This document shows positions 31,734 to 41,183 of a stretch of DNA of 64,000 nucleotides, in pieces. This stretch comes from Streptomyces sp. 35G-GA-8 (GTDB lineage Bacteria; Actinomycetota; Actinomycetes; Streptomycetales; Streptomycetaceae). The DNA is taken from assembly GCF_023534745.1 (NCBI RefSeq), contig NZ_JAMHJQ010000007.1:353145-417144 (forward strand), given 5' to 3'. Each line of letters opens with the position of its first letter. The stretch's first letter is position 1. The notes beneath the pieces are model-generated. The model saw only the letters and a list, made by a program, of their open reading frames with translations. It was not told where the DNA came from and made no database searches. Both the position numbers and the translations under genes were made by a program.

Positions 31734-32389
31734 ACCGCATTCTGATCGCCGAGGACGAGGAGCGCATCGCCTCCTTCGTGGAGAAGGGGCTGCGCGCCAA
31801 CGGCTTCACCACCACCGTGGCCGCCGACGGCGACTCGGCCCTGGAGTACGCCGTCACCGGCGGCTTCGATCTGGTCCTGCTCGACATCGGGCTGCCGGGG
31901 CGCGACGGCTTCACCGTGCTGCGGGAGTTGCGCGAGGCGCGGGTGACGCTGCCGGTCATCGTGCTGACGGCGCGGGATTCCGTACGGGACACCGTGGCCG
32001 GTCTTGAGGGCGGCGCCGACGACTGGATGACGAAGCCGTTCCGCTTCGAGGAGCTGCTGGCGCGGATACGGCTGCGGCTGCGCACCGCGGCCCGCGCGCC
32101 CGAGGTGACGATGTTGCGCAGCGGCGACCTCAGCCTGGATCTGCGTACCCGCAGGGCGCGTTCGGGCGAGCTGACCGTCGATCTGACGGCCCGTGAGTTC
32201 GTGCTGCTCGAACTGTTTCTGCGCCATCCGGGCCAGGTGCTCTCGCGTGAGCAGATCCTCTCCCATGTCTGGGGGTACGACTTCGACCCCGGCTCCAATA
32301 TCGTGGACGTGTACGTACGGGCGCTGCGCAGGAAACTGGGCGCCCAGCGGCTGGAGACCGTACGGGGCATGGGCTACCGGATGCCCTGA
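31730..32389 (+). CDS. OmpR/PhoB-type response regulator
   Basis: A 219-residue regulator: receiver domain with acidic pair in IAEDEERI, phospho-acceptor Asp in LVLLDIGLPG and Lys in WMTKPFRF, then a winged-helix DNA-binding domain (LTAREFVLLELFLRHPGQVLSREQ, VDVYVRALRRKLG). Its start overlaps the kinase stop (ATGA), so the pair is coupled. Downstream are a permease and glycerate kinase, which could be targets, but no shared operator was seen. Confidence 0.92.
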   Translation: MNRILIAEDEERIASFVEKGLRANGFTTTVAADGDSALEYAVTGGFDLVLLDIGLPGRDGFTVLRELREARVTLPVIVLTARDSVRDTVAGLEGGADDWMTKPFRFEELLARIRLRLRTAARAPEVTMLRSGDLSLDLRTRRARSGELTVDLTAREFVLLELFLRHPGQVLSREQILSHVWGYDFDPGSNIVDVYVRALRRKLGAQRLETVRGMGYRMP

Positions 32390-32469
32390 CGGCCGCCCGG
32401 CCCACCGCATGAACTCCCTTTCATAAAGCGTTCATTCGGGGCTCACCGCACGGACAGAAGCTGTTCGTC

Positions 32470-33903
32470 GTGACCCTCTCGTTCCGGCAGGCAGGCTGGC
32501 TCTGCGCCGTACTCAGCATCTGCGCGCTGCTCGCCGTGCCCGGTTCCCTGCCGGGCCTGAGCGGCGACGCGCGGCTCACCCTGGGCGTCTTCGCCCTCGC
32601 CACCTGCGCCTGGATCGCCACCCCGGTGGACGACACGTATATCGCCCTGGGCGCCGGGCTGGCGCTGACCGCGACGGGCGTGATCAGCAGCGAGACGCTG
32701 TTCGCGACGCTCGGCGACGAGACGGTGTGGCTGCTCATCTGCGCGTTCGTCCTGGCGGCGGCCGTCACGGGCACCGGGCTCGCGGGCCGGGCCGCGGCCT
32801 TCCTGGTCGGCGGGGCCCGTACCGTACGGCAGTTGACGCATCTGACCACGGCCGCGCTGGTGGTCACCGCCTTCGCCGTACCGGCCACCTCGGGGCGCGC
32901 GGCCCTCGCCCTGCCGGTGTTTCTCGCGCTCGCCAAGGCGCTCGCCGACCGCACCCGCCTCGTGGTGATGCTCGCGCTGCTCTTCCCGACGGTCATCCTG
33001 CTCTCCGCCGTCGCCACCCTGATCGGCGCGGGCGCGCATCTGATCACCGTCAGCGTGCTGTGGGAGCAGACCGGACAGCGGCTGGGGTTCGTCGAGTGGC
33101 TGCTGCTCGGGCTGCCGCTCGCCGTCGTCTGCTCCCATCTCGCCGCCGAGGCGGTGCTCCTGACGACCACGACCCGCGCCGACCGGCGCGGGCCCGTCCG
33201 GATCACCGCCGCGGAGATCCAGCAGCACTCGGGCACCCCGGTCGAGGGCCCGCTTACCTCGTCGGAGGCGCGGTGCGCGCTGCTGCTCGGGACCGTGGTC
33301 GTGCTGTGGTGCAGCGAGCCGCTGCACGGTGTGTCACCGGCGGTGGTCGCGCTGATCGGCGCGGTCGTCGCCGCGTCCCCGGCGCTCGGGACCGTCGGCC
33401 TCAAGGACGGACTGCGGACCGTGCCCTGGCCGCTGCTGCTCTTCATGGCGGCGACCATGGCGATGGGTGTCGCCCTCGCCGAGTCGGGAGCCGCCGCATG
33501 GCTGGTCGGCTGGGTGCCCGGCGGCTCCACCGTCCCGCCGTGGGCGTTCCTCACCGGAGTGGTGCTGATCAGCACGGCGGCCCATCTGGCCCTTCAGTCC
33601 CGTTCGGCCAGATCCTCCGTACTGGTCCCGCTGGTGGTCGTCGCGGCCATCGGCGCCGGCGTCAACCCGATGGCCGCCGCGCTCGCCTCGACCGCCGCGG
33701 CCGGGTTCTGCCACACCCTGCCCGCCTCCGCGAAGCCCGTCGCGCTCTTCGCCGATCTGCCCGGCACCCCCACCTACACCCCGCGTGATCTGCTCCGGCT
33801 CTCCGCCGTGCTCGCGCCGCTCACAGCGGCCCTCGTCCTGCTCTTCGCCCTCGTCGTCTGGCCGCTGCTCGGCGTGCCCGTTCGTCTGGAGTCCCAGCCA
33901 TGA
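32470..33903 (+). CDS. SLC13/ArsB-type permease
   Basis: A 477-residue integral membrane protein with about 12 helices in two halves, consistent with the ion-transporter superfamily (SLC13, DASS or ArsB-like). The N-terminal half has TLGDETVWLLICAFVLAAAVTGTGLA and PATSGRAALALPVFLALA; the second half has a matching TAAGFCHTLPASAKPVALFADLPG hairpin, the usual anion and cation-binding loop. The GTG start has no good ribosome site. It overlaps glycerate kinase by ATGA, so its substrate may be glycerate or a related carboxylate; this is inferred from context. Confidence 0.82.
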   Translation: MTLSFRQAGWLCAVLSICALLAVPGSLPGLSGDARLTLGVFALATCAWIATPVDDTYIALGAGLALTATGVISSETLFATLGDETVWLLICAFVLAAAVTGTGLAGRAAAFLVGGARTVRQLTHLTTAALVVTAFAVPATSGRAALALPVFLALAKALADRTRLVVMLALLFPTVILLSAVATLIGAGAHLITVSVLWEQTGQRLGFVEWLLLGLPLAVVCSHLAAEAVLLTTTTRADRRGPVRITAAEIQQHSGTPVEGPLTSSEARCALLLGTVVVLWCSEPLHGVSPAVVALIGAVVAASPALGTVGLKDGLRTVPWPLLLFMAATMAMGVALAESGAAAWLVGWVPGGSTVPPWAFLTGVVLISTAAHLALQSRSARSSVLVPLVVVAAIGAGVNPMAAALASTAAAGFCHTLPASAKPVALFADLPGTPTYTPRDLLRLSAVLAPLTAALVLLFALVVWPLLGVPVRLESQP

Positions 33904-35075
33904 GCTACCGCATCGCCATCGCCCCCAGCGGCTTCAAGGAGTCCCTCTCCGCCCGCCAGGTCGCCGAGTCCATCGCCGAGGGCCTGCTCAGGGTGGTCCC
34001 CGACGCGGAAGTCGACCTGATCCCGCTGGTGGACGGGGGCGAGGGCACCGCCGAGGCGCTGGCCGCCGCGACCGGCGGCCGGCTGGTCCCGCACACCGCG
34101 ACCGGCCCGGTCGGTGACCCCGTCAGCAGCCACTTCGCACTCCTCGGGGGCACCGCGCCCGGTACGCCGACCGCCGTCGTCGAGATGGCCGCCGTCGCGG
34201 GCCTCTCGCTCGTACCGGCAGCCCGGCGCGACCCGGGCGCCACCACGACCCGCGGCGTCGGCCAACTCATCGGCGCCGCACTGGACCTGGGCGTCCGACG
34301 CGTACTCGTCGGCTGCGGCGACTCCGGTACGTCGGACGGCGGCGCCGGAGCACTGCGCGCACTCGGCGCCCGGCTCCTCGACCACCGCGGCCGGGAACTG
34401 CCCCCGGGCGGCGCCGCGCTGCGCGGACTGGACCGTATCGATACGAGCGGACTCGACCCCCGGCTCACCGGCACCGAACTGCTCGTCGCCTGCAACCCGT
34501 TCAACGTACTGTGCGGCCCGCGCGGAGTGGCCCGGGTGTTCGGCCCGCAGAAGGGCGCGGGACCGGCCATGGTGGAGGAGCTGTCCCTCGCGCTGGAGCG
34601 CTGGGCGGCCGTCCTCACCAGGGACCTGTCCCCCGCGACCGACCTGCGCACCGCCCCCGGCACGGGCGCCTCCGGCGGTCTGGGAGCCGGTCTGGCCGCC
34701 CTCGGCGCGCGCCTGCTGCCCCGTTTCGACGTCCTGCTCGACCGGCTCGACCTCGACGCCCGGCTGGCCCGCGCCGATCTGGTGATCACCGCGGAAGGCG
34801 CGCTCGACCACCAGACCGTACGCGGCAAGATCCCGGCCGAAGTCGCCCGCCGCGCCCACGCGTCCGGGGTGCCGGTCCTGGTACTGGCCGGCACCATCGG
34901 GCAGGGCGCGCACGAGGTGCGGGCCGTGGGCGTCGACGCGTACAGCTCGATCCTGCCCGCACCCGTAGCGCTGCCGGAAGCCCTCGACCGGGGCGGTGAG
35001 TTCCTCGCCGACGCGACCGAACGCGCCCTGCGGATGGTTCTGCTCGGCACCCGCCTCGCACCCGTCGCGGCCTGA
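33900..35075 (+). CDS. Glycerate kinase (GarK/GlxK family)
   Basis: A 391-residue enzyme of the glycerate kinase type I family. N-terminal IAPSGFKESLSARQVAESIAEGL and VDGGEGTAEAL are hallmark motifs; VGCGDSGTSDGGAGAL and FGPQKGAGPAMVEELS follow, and VITAEGALDHQTVRGKIP lies near the C-terminus. It phosphorylates D-glycerate to phosphoglycerate, feeding glycolysis from glyoxylate or photorespiratory-type intermediates. Translationally coupled to the permease upstream (ATGA), which suggests uptake and use of a glycerate-type substrate. Confidence 0.92.
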   Translation: MSYRIAIAPSGFKESLSARQVAESIAEGLLRVVPDAEVDLIPLVDGGEGTAEALAAATGGRLVPHTATGPVGDPVSSHFALLGGTAPGTPTAVVEMAAVAGLSLVPAARRDPGATTTRGVGQLIGAALDLGVRRVLVGCGDSGTSDGGAGALRALGARLLDHRGRELPPGGAALRGLDRIDTSGLDPRLTGTELLVACNPFNVLCGPRGVARVFGPQKGAGPAMVEELSLALERWAAVLTRDLSPATDLRTAPGTGASGGLGAGLAALGARLLPRFDVLLDRLDLDARLARADLVITAEGALDHQTVRGKIPAEVARRAHASGVPVLVLAGTIGQGAHEVRAVGVDAYSSILPAPVALPEALDRGGEFLADATERALRMVLLGTRLAPVAA

Positions 35076-35077
35076 CC

Positions 35078-36460
35078 TCAGCCGCGGTCGGGGACGCAGC
35101 GGCCGTCCTCCGTACGGTAGTTCCACCGCGCGCCGTCAGTCACCAGCTCCCGCACGGCCCGGACGAACCGGTCGACATGCTCGTCCGGCGTCCCGGCGCC
35201 GAAGCTCACCCGGATCGCGTTGAGCGACCGCTCGCCCGGCTCGGCATCGGGGGCGCCGCACTCCCCCGGGTCGCTCGGGTCACTGCCCAGCAGCGTCCGT
35301 ACCAGCGGATGGGCGCAGAAGAGCCCGTCCCGTACACCGATGCCGTACTCCGCGGAGAGCGCGGCGGCGAAGTGCGAGCTGTTCCACCCCTCGACCACGA
35401 ACGACAGCACGCCGACCCGCGGCGCGTCCTCGCCGAACAGCGAGAGCACCTTCACCTCGGGCACCCCGGCCAGCCCCTCCCGCACCCGGGCCACCAGCCG
35501 CTGTTCGCGCGCCACCAGCGCGTCGAACCCGGCGTCGGTGAGCGCCTTGCAGGCCGAGGCGAGCGCGTACACCCCGATGACATTGGGCGAACCGGCCTCA
35601 TGACGGGCCGCCGTGGTGTGCCAGTCGACATCCACCCCGCCATCGGCCCGGCGCGCGACCTTACGGCTGGCGCCACCCCCGGCGAGATACGGCTCCGCGT
35701 CCTGGAGCCAGTCGGCCCGCCCGGCGAGCACCCCGGACCCGAACGGCGCGTACAGCTTGTGCCCGGAGAAGGCAACCCAGTCGACGTCCAACTCCGCGAT
35801 GTCCACGGGATGGTGCGGCGCGAGCTGAGCGGCGTCCAGCACGATACGGGCGCCCCCCGCGTGCGCGGCGGCGGCCAGCTCCCGTACGGGCCACAGCTCA
35901 CCGGTCACATTGGACGCACCGGTCACACAGACCAGCGCGGGCCCCTCGGAACCCCGCCCGGCGAGCGCCCGCTCCAGCGTGGCGACGGCCTCGCCCGGCG
36001 TCCGAGGAGCGTTGAGATAGGTCACCTGTGCGTCCCGCCAGGGCAGCAGCGAGGCGTGGTGCTCGGTCTCGAACACGAACACCTCGCACTCCGCGGGGAC
36101 GACGGCCGCCAGCAGATTGAGCGAATCGGTGGTCGAACGGGTGAAGACGACCTGGTCACCGGGGCGGCAGCCAAGGAACTCGGCGACTGTGCGGCGGCTG
36201 TTCTCGAACAGGTCGGTGGAGAGCTGCGAGAGATAACCGGCGCCCCGGTGGACACTGCCGTAGTACGGGGCGTACGCGGCGACGTCGTCCCACACCCGCT
36301 GAAGGGCGGGGGCGCTGGCCGCGTAGTCGAGCGCGGCGTAGGTCACCTCGCCGCCGGTGACGAGCGGGACGGTCACCTCACGCCCGAGCACGGGGAGCGG
36401 GGTGGCGTGGGCGGGGTCGTTTGAGGGGGTCGTGGCGGCGGCGTTCGGGCGTGCGGACAT
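35078..36460 (-). CDS. Class V PLP-dependent enzyme, cysteine desulfurase-like, under a SAM-IV riboswitch
   Basis: A 460-residue fold-type I PLP enzyme of aminotransferase class V. The PLP lysine is in DWVAFSGHKLYAPFGSGVL, the PLP phosphate site in VVFTRSTTDSLNLLAA, with ETEHHASLLPW and VLDAAQLAPHH typical of the SufS/Csd-like group. The active-site Cys motif of true desulfurases is unclear, so a C-S lyase, desulfurase or related role is possible. GGGAG lies 8 nt before the ATG. A SAM-IV riboswitch about 200 nt upstream ties it to sulfur or methionine metabolism. It ends 2 bp from glycerate kinase (convergent). Confidence 0.88.
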   Translation of the reverse strand: MSARPNAAATTPSNDPAHATPLPVLGREVTVPLVTGGEVTYAALDYAASAPALQRVWDDVAAYAPYYGSVHRGAGYLSQLSTDLFENSRRTVAEFLGCRPGDQVVFTRSTTDSLNLLAAVVPAECEVFVFETEHHASLLPWRDAQVTYLNAPRTPGEAVATLERALAGRGSEGPALVCVTGASNVTGELWPVRELAAAAHAGGARIVLDAAQLAPHHPVDIAELDVDWVAFSGHKLYAPFGSGVLAGRADWLQDAEPYLAGGGASRKVARRADGGVDVDWHTTAARHEAGSPNVIGVYALASACKALTDAGFDALVAREQRLVARVREGLAGVPEVKVLSLFGEDAPRVGVLSFVVEGWNSSHFAAALSAEYGIGVRDGLFCAHPLVRTLLGSDPSDPGECGAPDAEPGERSLNAIRVSFGAGTPDEHVDRFVRAVRELVTDGARWNYRTEDGRCVPDRG

Positions 36461-36581
36461 GGCGATATCTCCCGGCGGGACAAGTCGGAACGGCTTCAAG
36501 TCCCCGCGGTGCGCGGCTGCGCCGCGGTGGTGGCGGGGTGTGCCTCGACGCACGGGGTCGCCGTGCGGAGGTGTTGAAGAA

Positions 36582-36596
36582 GGGGCGCGCTCGCCC
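36582..36596 (-). terminator. Small hairpin with U-rich tail in the leader of the PLP enzyme gene
   Basis: GGGCG and CGCCC form a 5-bp stem, followed on the minus strand by CTTCTTC. It lies between the SAM-IV aptamer and the start codon and could act as the termination part of the riboswitch. Confidence 0.4.
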
Positions 36597-36638
36597 TAAC
36601 GCATTCGCTTGCTCACGAGACTGCTCCCTTGAGGACCA

Positions 36639-36662
36639 GGACCCCAAAGGTGGCAGGGGTCC
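36639..36662 (-). promoter_or_regulatory. Expression-platform hairpin directly after the SAM-IV aptamer
   Basis: A perfect 7-bp stem, GGACCCC with GGGGTCC, closes a 10-nt loop immediately 3' of the aptamer. Its 5' arm overlaps the aptamer end, so it could compete with aptamer folding. Confidence 0.5.
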
Positions 36663-36775
36663 GCGCTTGCCGCAGACCTCGCTGCCTACGGCCTGGTCTT
36701 CACCCGGGGCACCCCGCCACGGACGGAGGGTTGCCGGACAGCGAGCCGGGGCCTTAATCGCTGTCGCTCATGACC
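36661..36775 (-). ncRNA. SAM-IV riboswitch
   Basis: The minus-strand leader shows the SAM-IV architecture: P1 GGUC (36775) with GACC (36695); P2 GACAGCG with CGCUGUC; the core CCGGCAACCCUCC then GCGGGGUGCCCCGGGUGAAGACC; loop GGCCCCGG able to form the pseudoknot with CCCCGGG; and a P5 hairpin GCCGUAGGC...GCGGC. SAM-IV RNAs bind S-adenosylmethionine and lower expression of sulfur-metabolism genes in actinobacteria. It controls the class V PLP enzyme at 36460. A CATACT -10-like box lies just upstream. Confidence 0.88.
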
Positions 36776-36886
36776 TTGCCGGAGAGTATGCCATACGGGT
36801 GGCGGTGCGCCTCCGGCGGGGGCGGTGCGGGTGCGTGCGTCGTTGTCGGCCGGGGTCCGGGGCCTCCGGAGGTACATGTCCGGACG

Positions 36887-36950
36887 GCATGATTTACGGC
36901 GCGAACCTGCCCAGACGATGGTTCGGGCGTCCGCGCGCCACAAATCACGC
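36887..36950 (+). repeat. 64-bp palindromic element, copy C
   Basis: Same unit as copy A, with changes limited to the AACCTGCC and GTCCGCG positions of the core. Outer stem arms are identical to copy A. Confidence 0.85.
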
Positions 36951-37083
36951 TTTAGTGTCCGGACACGCACCTCCTACGACCCCGACCCCCTCCCCTCGGT
37001 GGGCACACTCGGCCCCGCGCACGGCCGGGCCGCTTGAGCGGGCGGTGAAGGGGGGCGCGCAGGGGTCGTGTCCGGGACGTAGA

Positions 37084-37147
37084 GCGTGATTTGTGGCGCG
37101 CGAACGCCCGAACCATCGTCTGGGCAGCTGCGCGCCGTAAATCATGC
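37084..37147 (-). repeat. 64-bp palindromic element, copy D
   Basis: Same unit as copy A in reverse orientation; it retains the CCCAGACGATGGTTCGGG core. It lies 100 bp downstream of the trpD stop. Confidence 0.85.
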
Positions 37148-37246
37148 AGTCCCGGATGCGACCCCGGAGCGCACACCGGCAACAACCCGCACCCGAAAAC
37201 CGGCCCCAGCCGAAACGCACCCGAGAACCCGGCCCCCGCGGAAAAC

Positions 37247-38311
37247 CTACGACTGCGACGACGCGATCCAACGCGCCAACGCCCGCCCCGCCTCGCCCGA
37301 GTCGATCGACTCCGCCGCCCGCTCCATCCCCGCCGACAGCTGCGTCGCCAGCGACTCCCCCGTCGGGTCCAGCGCCACCAGCGCCGCCGCCGAGTTCAGC
37401 AGCACCGCGTCCCGCACCGGCCCCGTCTCCCCCGCCAGCAGCCGCCGCGCGACATCCGCGTTGTACGAGGCGTCCGCGCCCCGCAGCGCCTCCACCGGTA
37501 CCAGCTCCAGGCCCACGTCCCGCGGGTCGAACGCCTCCTCCGTCACCGCGCCGTCCCGTACGACCCACACCCGCGACGTCGCGGTGGTGGTCAGCTCGTC
37601 GAGGCCGTCGTCGCCGCGGAAGACCAGCGCGGAGGAGCCGCGCTCGGCCAGTACGCCCGCGATGATCGGCGCCATACGGGCGTCCGCGACGCCGGTCGCC
37701 TGCGCGCGGACCTTCGCCGGGTTGGTGAGGGGGCCCAGGAAGTTGAAGGTGGTGCGGATGCCCAACTCGCCTCGCGCGGCGGCCACATGGCGCAGGGCGG
37801 GGTGGAACTTCACCGCGAAGCAGAAGGTGATGCCGGCTTCCTCGGCGACCTCGGCGACCCGCTGGGGGGTCAGCTCCAGGTTGACGCCGAGCTTCTCCAG
37901 TACGTCGGAGGCGCCGCTCGCCGAGGACGCGGCGCGGTTGCCGTGCTTGACGACCTTCGCGCCGGTGCCGGCGACCACGATCGACGACATGGTCGAGATA
38001 TTGACGGTCTTGGCGCCGTCACCGCCGGTGCCGACGATGTCGACGGTCCGGCCGGGCACCTCGATCAGGTTGGCGTGCGCGTACATCGAGCGTACGAGGC
38101 CGCTGATCTCGGCGACCGTCTCGCCCTTGGCGCGCAGCGCGACGGCGAAACCGGCGATCTGGGCGTTGGTGGCCTCGCCGCTCATGATCCGGTCCATCGC
38201 CCAGGCGGTGGCGTCCGCGCTCTGGTCTGCGCCGCTCAGCAGCGCGTTCAGTACGTCCGGCCAGGTGCGGGCCGCCGCGGTGTCGCCTCCGACGGGGGTC
38301 ACAGCGCTCAT
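37247..38311 (-). CDS. trpD: Anthranilate phosphoribosyltransferase
   Basis: A 354-residue enzyme for the second step of tryptophan synthesis, transferring phosphoribosyl from PRPP to anthranilate. Motifs: [18 protein letters not shown] (PRPP/anthranilate loop), [48 protein letters not shown]. The ATG at 38311 has AGGAG 5 nt upstream. It is separated from the fused anthranilate synthase by about 30 kb and shows no attenuator. Confidence 0.95.
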   Translation of the reverse strand: MSAVTPVGGDTAAARTWPDVLNALLSGADQSADATAWAMDRIMSGEATNAQIAGFAVALRAKGETVAEISGLVRSMYAHANLIEVPGRTVDIVGTGGDGAKTVNISTMSSIVVAGTGAKVVKHGNRAASSASGASDVLEKLGVNLELTPQRVAEVAEEAGITFCFAVKFHPALRHVAAARGELGIRTTFNFLGPLTNPAKVRAQATGVADARMAPIIAGVLAERGSSALVFRGDDGLDELTTTATSRVWVVRDGAVTEEAFDPRDVGLELVPVEALRGADASYNADVARRLLAGETGPVRDAVLLNSAAALVALDPTGESLATQLSAGMERAAESIDSGEAGRALARWIASSQS

Positions 38312-38426
38312 GCTCGCTCCTGGGTGTCCGGGTCCAATACGTGGGCCTTGTGTGCGGCCCTTGGCCAGCCTATCGGCGCGTACCGGCGCACAGGGCGGAT
38401 GCCCGTACTCCGGGACGGAACCTACG

Positions 38427-38476
38427 CCGAGGGCCCCGGCCGGTTCCCTCGCGGGAGACCGGGCCGGGGCCCTCGG
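38427..38476 (-). terminator. Terminator of the ctaE-qcrCAB operon
   Basis: A perfect 15-bp stem (38427-38441 with 38462-38476) with further inner pairing lies 30 bp past the qcrB stop. It separates the respiratory operon from trpD downstream. Confidence 0.82.
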
Positions 38477-38505
38477 TGGTGGCGACCTGATGAGGCCGGG
38501 CGGGA

Positions 38506-40131
38506 TCAGTGGTGGCCGTGGCCGCTGGTGATCTCCTTGTACTCCTCGGCGGTGGGCTTGGGAATCTGGCTGCCCTCGCCGTAGTAGCCCTTGCTCAGCT
38601 TCGAGCGGAGCTTCTCGGTCGGGCCGACCTTGCGCTCGACGCCGTTCTCGTCGACCGTGGGGCCGATCTCGGCCGGCTTGTACTGCTCGTGCGCGGTGAG
38701 CTTGTGCAGGTCTCCCTGCTCCAGCGGGGTGTGGACCTCGATGAACTCACCGTGCGGCAGCCGCTTGATGACTCCGGACTCGCGTCCGTGCAGCACCTTC
38801 TCGGCGTCGCGCCGCTGGAGACCCAGGCAGATCCGCTTGGTGACGATGAAGGCGATGACCGGTCCGGCGAAGAAGGCGATCCGGACGAACCAGGTGATCG
38901 CGTTGATCGACAGATGGAAGTGCGTCGCCCACAGGTCGTTACCACCACCGACCAGCAGGATGAAGTACCAGGTCAGCCACGCCACACCGAACGCGGTACG
39001 GGTCGGTGCGTTGCGCGGGCGGTCCGCGATGTGGTGCTCGCGCTTGTCACCGGTGACCCAGGACTCGATGAACGGGTAGACCGCGATCGCGACCAGCACC
39101 AGCGGGAAGATCACCAGCGGGATGAAGACACCCAGGACGAGGGTGTGGCCGGCGAAGTTGATCTCCCAGCCGGGCATCACACGGATGAGTCCCTCGGAGA
39201 AGCCCATGTACCAGTCGGGCTGGGCGCCGGTGGACACCTGGTCGGGACGGTACGGGCCGAGGGCCCAGATCGGGTTGATCGTGGCGATCGCGGAGACGAT
39301 CGCGATCACACCGAAGACCAGGAAGAAGAAGCCTCCGGCCTTCGCCATGTAGACCGGCAGCAGCGGCATGCCCACGACGTTGTTGTTCGTACGGCCGGGG
39401 CCCGCGAACTGCGTGTGCTTGTGGTAGAAGACCAGGATCAGGTGGGCCACCACCAGTCCGAGCATGATGCCGGGCAGCAACAGGATGTGGACCGAGTAGA
39501 ACCGGGCCACGAAGTCGCCGCCGGGGAACTCCCCGCCGAAGAGGAACATCGACAGATACGTTCCGACGACCGGCACCGACAGGACCGCGCCCTGCATGAA
39601 CCGGACACCGGTGCCGGACAGCAGGTCGTCCGGGAGCGAGTAACCGGTGAACCCGGTGAACATGCCCAGGACGAACAGCAGGAAGCCGAACAGCCAGTTG
39701 ACCTCGCGCGGCTTGCGGAACGCGCCCGTGAAGAAGACACGCATCATGTGGACGAGCATGGCCGCGAGGAAGATCAGCGCGGCCCAGTGGTGGATCTGCC
39801 GGATCAGCAGACCGCCGCGGACGTCGAAGCTGATGTCCAGCGTGGAGGCGAACGCCTCCGACATCATCACGCCCTGGAGCGGGACGTAGCTGCCGTGGTA
39901 CTCCACCTCGTTCATCGACGGGTGGAAGAACAGCGTCAGATACACACCCGTGAGGATGATGATGATGAAGCTGTAGAGGCAGATCTCACCGAGCATGAAG
40001 GACCAGTGGTCCGGGAAGATCTTCCGCATGTTGGCCTTGGCCAGGCCGTAGATGCCCAGCCTGCCGTCCGCCCAGTCGGCGACCCGCTCACCGGCGGGCG
40101 CCTTGCGGTTCTTTTCGTCAGCGGTACTCAT
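38506..40131 (-). CDS. qcrB: Cytochrome bc1 complex cytochrome b subunit
   Basis: A 541-residue membrane protein of complex III, oxidising menaquinol. Heme-binding His pairs lie in [28 protein letters not shown] and [27 protein letters not shown]; the Qo-site PEW equivalent is in [11 protein letters not shown]. Eight core helices are followed by a long C-terminal extension (about 390-541) typical of actinobacteria. Its ATG overlaps the qcrA stop (ATGA). It is last in the operon ctaE-qcrC-qcrA-qcrB. Confidence 0.96.
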   Translation of the reverse strand: MSTADEKNRKAPAGERVADWADGRLGIYGLAKANMRKIFPDHWSFMLGEICLYSFIIIILTGVYLTLFFHPSMNEVEYHGSYVPLQGVMMSEAFASTLDISFDVRGGLLIRQIHHWAALIFLAAMLVHMMRVFFTGAFRKPREVNWLFGFLLFVLGMFTGFTGYSLPDDLLSGTGVRFMQGAVLSVPVVGTYLSMFLFGGEFPGGDFVARFYSVHILLLPGIMLGLVVAHLILVFYHKHTQFAGPGRTNNNVVGMPLLPVYMAKAGGFFFLVFGVIAIVSAIATINPIWALGPYRPDQVSTGAQPDWYMGFSEGLIRVMPGWEINFAGHTLVLGVFIPLVIFPLVLVAIAVYPFIESWVTGDKREHHIADRPRNAPTRTAFGVAWLTWYFILLVGGGNDLWATHFHLSINAITWFVRIAFFAGPVIAFIVTKRICLGLQRRDAEKVLHGRESGVIKRLPHGEFIEVHTPLEQGDLHKLTAHEQYKPAEIGPTVDENGVERKVGPTEKLRSKLSKGYYGEGSQIPKPTAEEYKEITSGHGHH

Positions 40132-41183
40132 CCGCGCTCCCAGAAGGCAGGGCCGACGGGCTCGTCGAAGTCGCCGAGCGCTTCGAGGTTGCCCTCAGCG
40201 TTCACACCGATACGCAGCTGCGGAAGGGCGTGACCGGCCGGGCCGAAGATGACGCGGGCGCCGTCGGAGAGGTCGAAGGTGGACTGGTGGCACGGGCAGA
40301 GCACGTGGTGCGTCTGCTGCTCGTACAGGCTGATCGGGCAGCCGACATGGGTACAGATCTTCGAGTACGCCACGATCCCCTGGTGGGACCATTCGAGCTC
40401 GCGCTTGTCCTTGATCTCGTCCGGCTGGATCCGGACGATCATCAGAGCCGCCTTGGCGATCTGCTTCTGGAAGTCCTCGCTGTGCGTGTCGAGGCCCTCG
40501 GGCATGGCGAAGGTCAGCGAGCCCACGACGATGTCCTCGGGGCGCAGCGGCTCATTGGTGTTCATGTTGATGAGCTCTTTGCCCTTGCGCCACAGCGTGG
40601 AGCGGAGCTTCTTCTCGGGCAGCGGGCCCAGGTCGCGCAGGAGCACCACGCCGGAGAGCGGCACCAGCGCCATCGCGCCGAACATGGTGTTGCGGATCAG
40701 CTTGCGCCGGCCGAAGCCGGACTCCGCCGCACCCTGGGCGAAGTCCTCCAGGACCTTCGCCTTGACCTCGGGCGTCGCCTCGATCGGATGGCGGTCGTCG
40801 GACATCTCCACGTCCGACATCAGCGTGCGGGCCCAGTGGACCGCGCCGGCGCCGATGCAGAAGAGCGCGATACCCAGGGTCAGGCCCAGCGAGAAGTTCA
40901 GGATGCTGATGTGGCCGAACGGGAAGATAAAGACGATCTTGTCGACCGGGAACGCCACGTACGAGGCGATGAACGCCACCGTCGCGACCATCGACAGCAG
41001 GAACAGGAAGGCGATCGCGCGCTCGGACCGCTTGGCCGCCCGCTCGTCGATGTCCTGCACCCGCGGCCGGTGGGCCGGCAGGCCCGGGTCGGCGAACGGG
41101 TCGTCCGTACGCTCCACCGCGCTGCCCGCGGCCCCCTGCTCGCTCGGCAGGTTCTTCTCTTGGATGTCTTCTTGGCTACTCAT
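40128..41183 (-). CDS. qcrA: Rieske iron-sulfur subunit of cytochrome bc1
   Basis: A 351-residue actinobacterial Rieske protein with three predicted helices (about 57-77, 88-110 and 168-186), one more pair than classical Rieske proteins. Twin-arginine-like GRRKLIRN precedes the third helix, consistent with dual Sec/Tat insertion. Cluster ligands are in CTHVGCPISLY and CPCHQSTFDLSDG. It transfers electrons from menaquinol to QcrC. Overlaps both neighbours by 4 bp. Confidence 0.95.
   Translation of the reverse strand: MSSQEDIQEKNLPSEQGAAGSAVERTDDPFADPGLPAHRPRVQDIDERAAKRSERAIAFLFLLSMVATVAFIASYVAFPVDKIVFIFPFGHISILNFSLGLTLGIALFCIGAGAVHWARTLMSDVEMSDDRHPIEATPEVKAKVLEDFAQGAAESGFGRRKLIRNTMFGAMALVPLSGVVLLRDLGPLPEKKLRSTLWRKGKELINMNTNEPLRPEDIVVGSLTFAMPEGLDTHSEDFQKQIAKAALMIVRIQPDEIKDKRELEWSHQGIVAYSKICTHVGCPISLYEQQTHHVLCPCHQSTFDLSDGARVIFGPAGHALPQLRIGVNAEGNLEALGDFDEPVGPAFWERG

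Larger units (their letters stand above)
36838..37194. repeat. Composite repeat locus 2 (inverted copy of 20161-20630)
   Basis: Most of the sequence between the riboswitch and the trpD stop. It has two 64-bp palindromic elements in opposite orientation (36887-36950 and 37084-37147). Both outer and inner flanks match locus 1 as reverse complement, for example the GTGTCCGGACACGCACCTCC block and the GAAGGGGGGCGCGCAGGGGT block. The central part is about 130 bp shorter than in locus 1. No coding potential beyond shadow ORFs. Confidence 0.8.

Noticed and set aside
29405-32410. 1001-residue open frame antisense to the two-component system genes
   Set aside because: It is a high-GC shadow: the opposite strand has clear kinase and regulator motifs, and this frame shows repetitive Ser/Arg composition, no ribosome site and no family motif.
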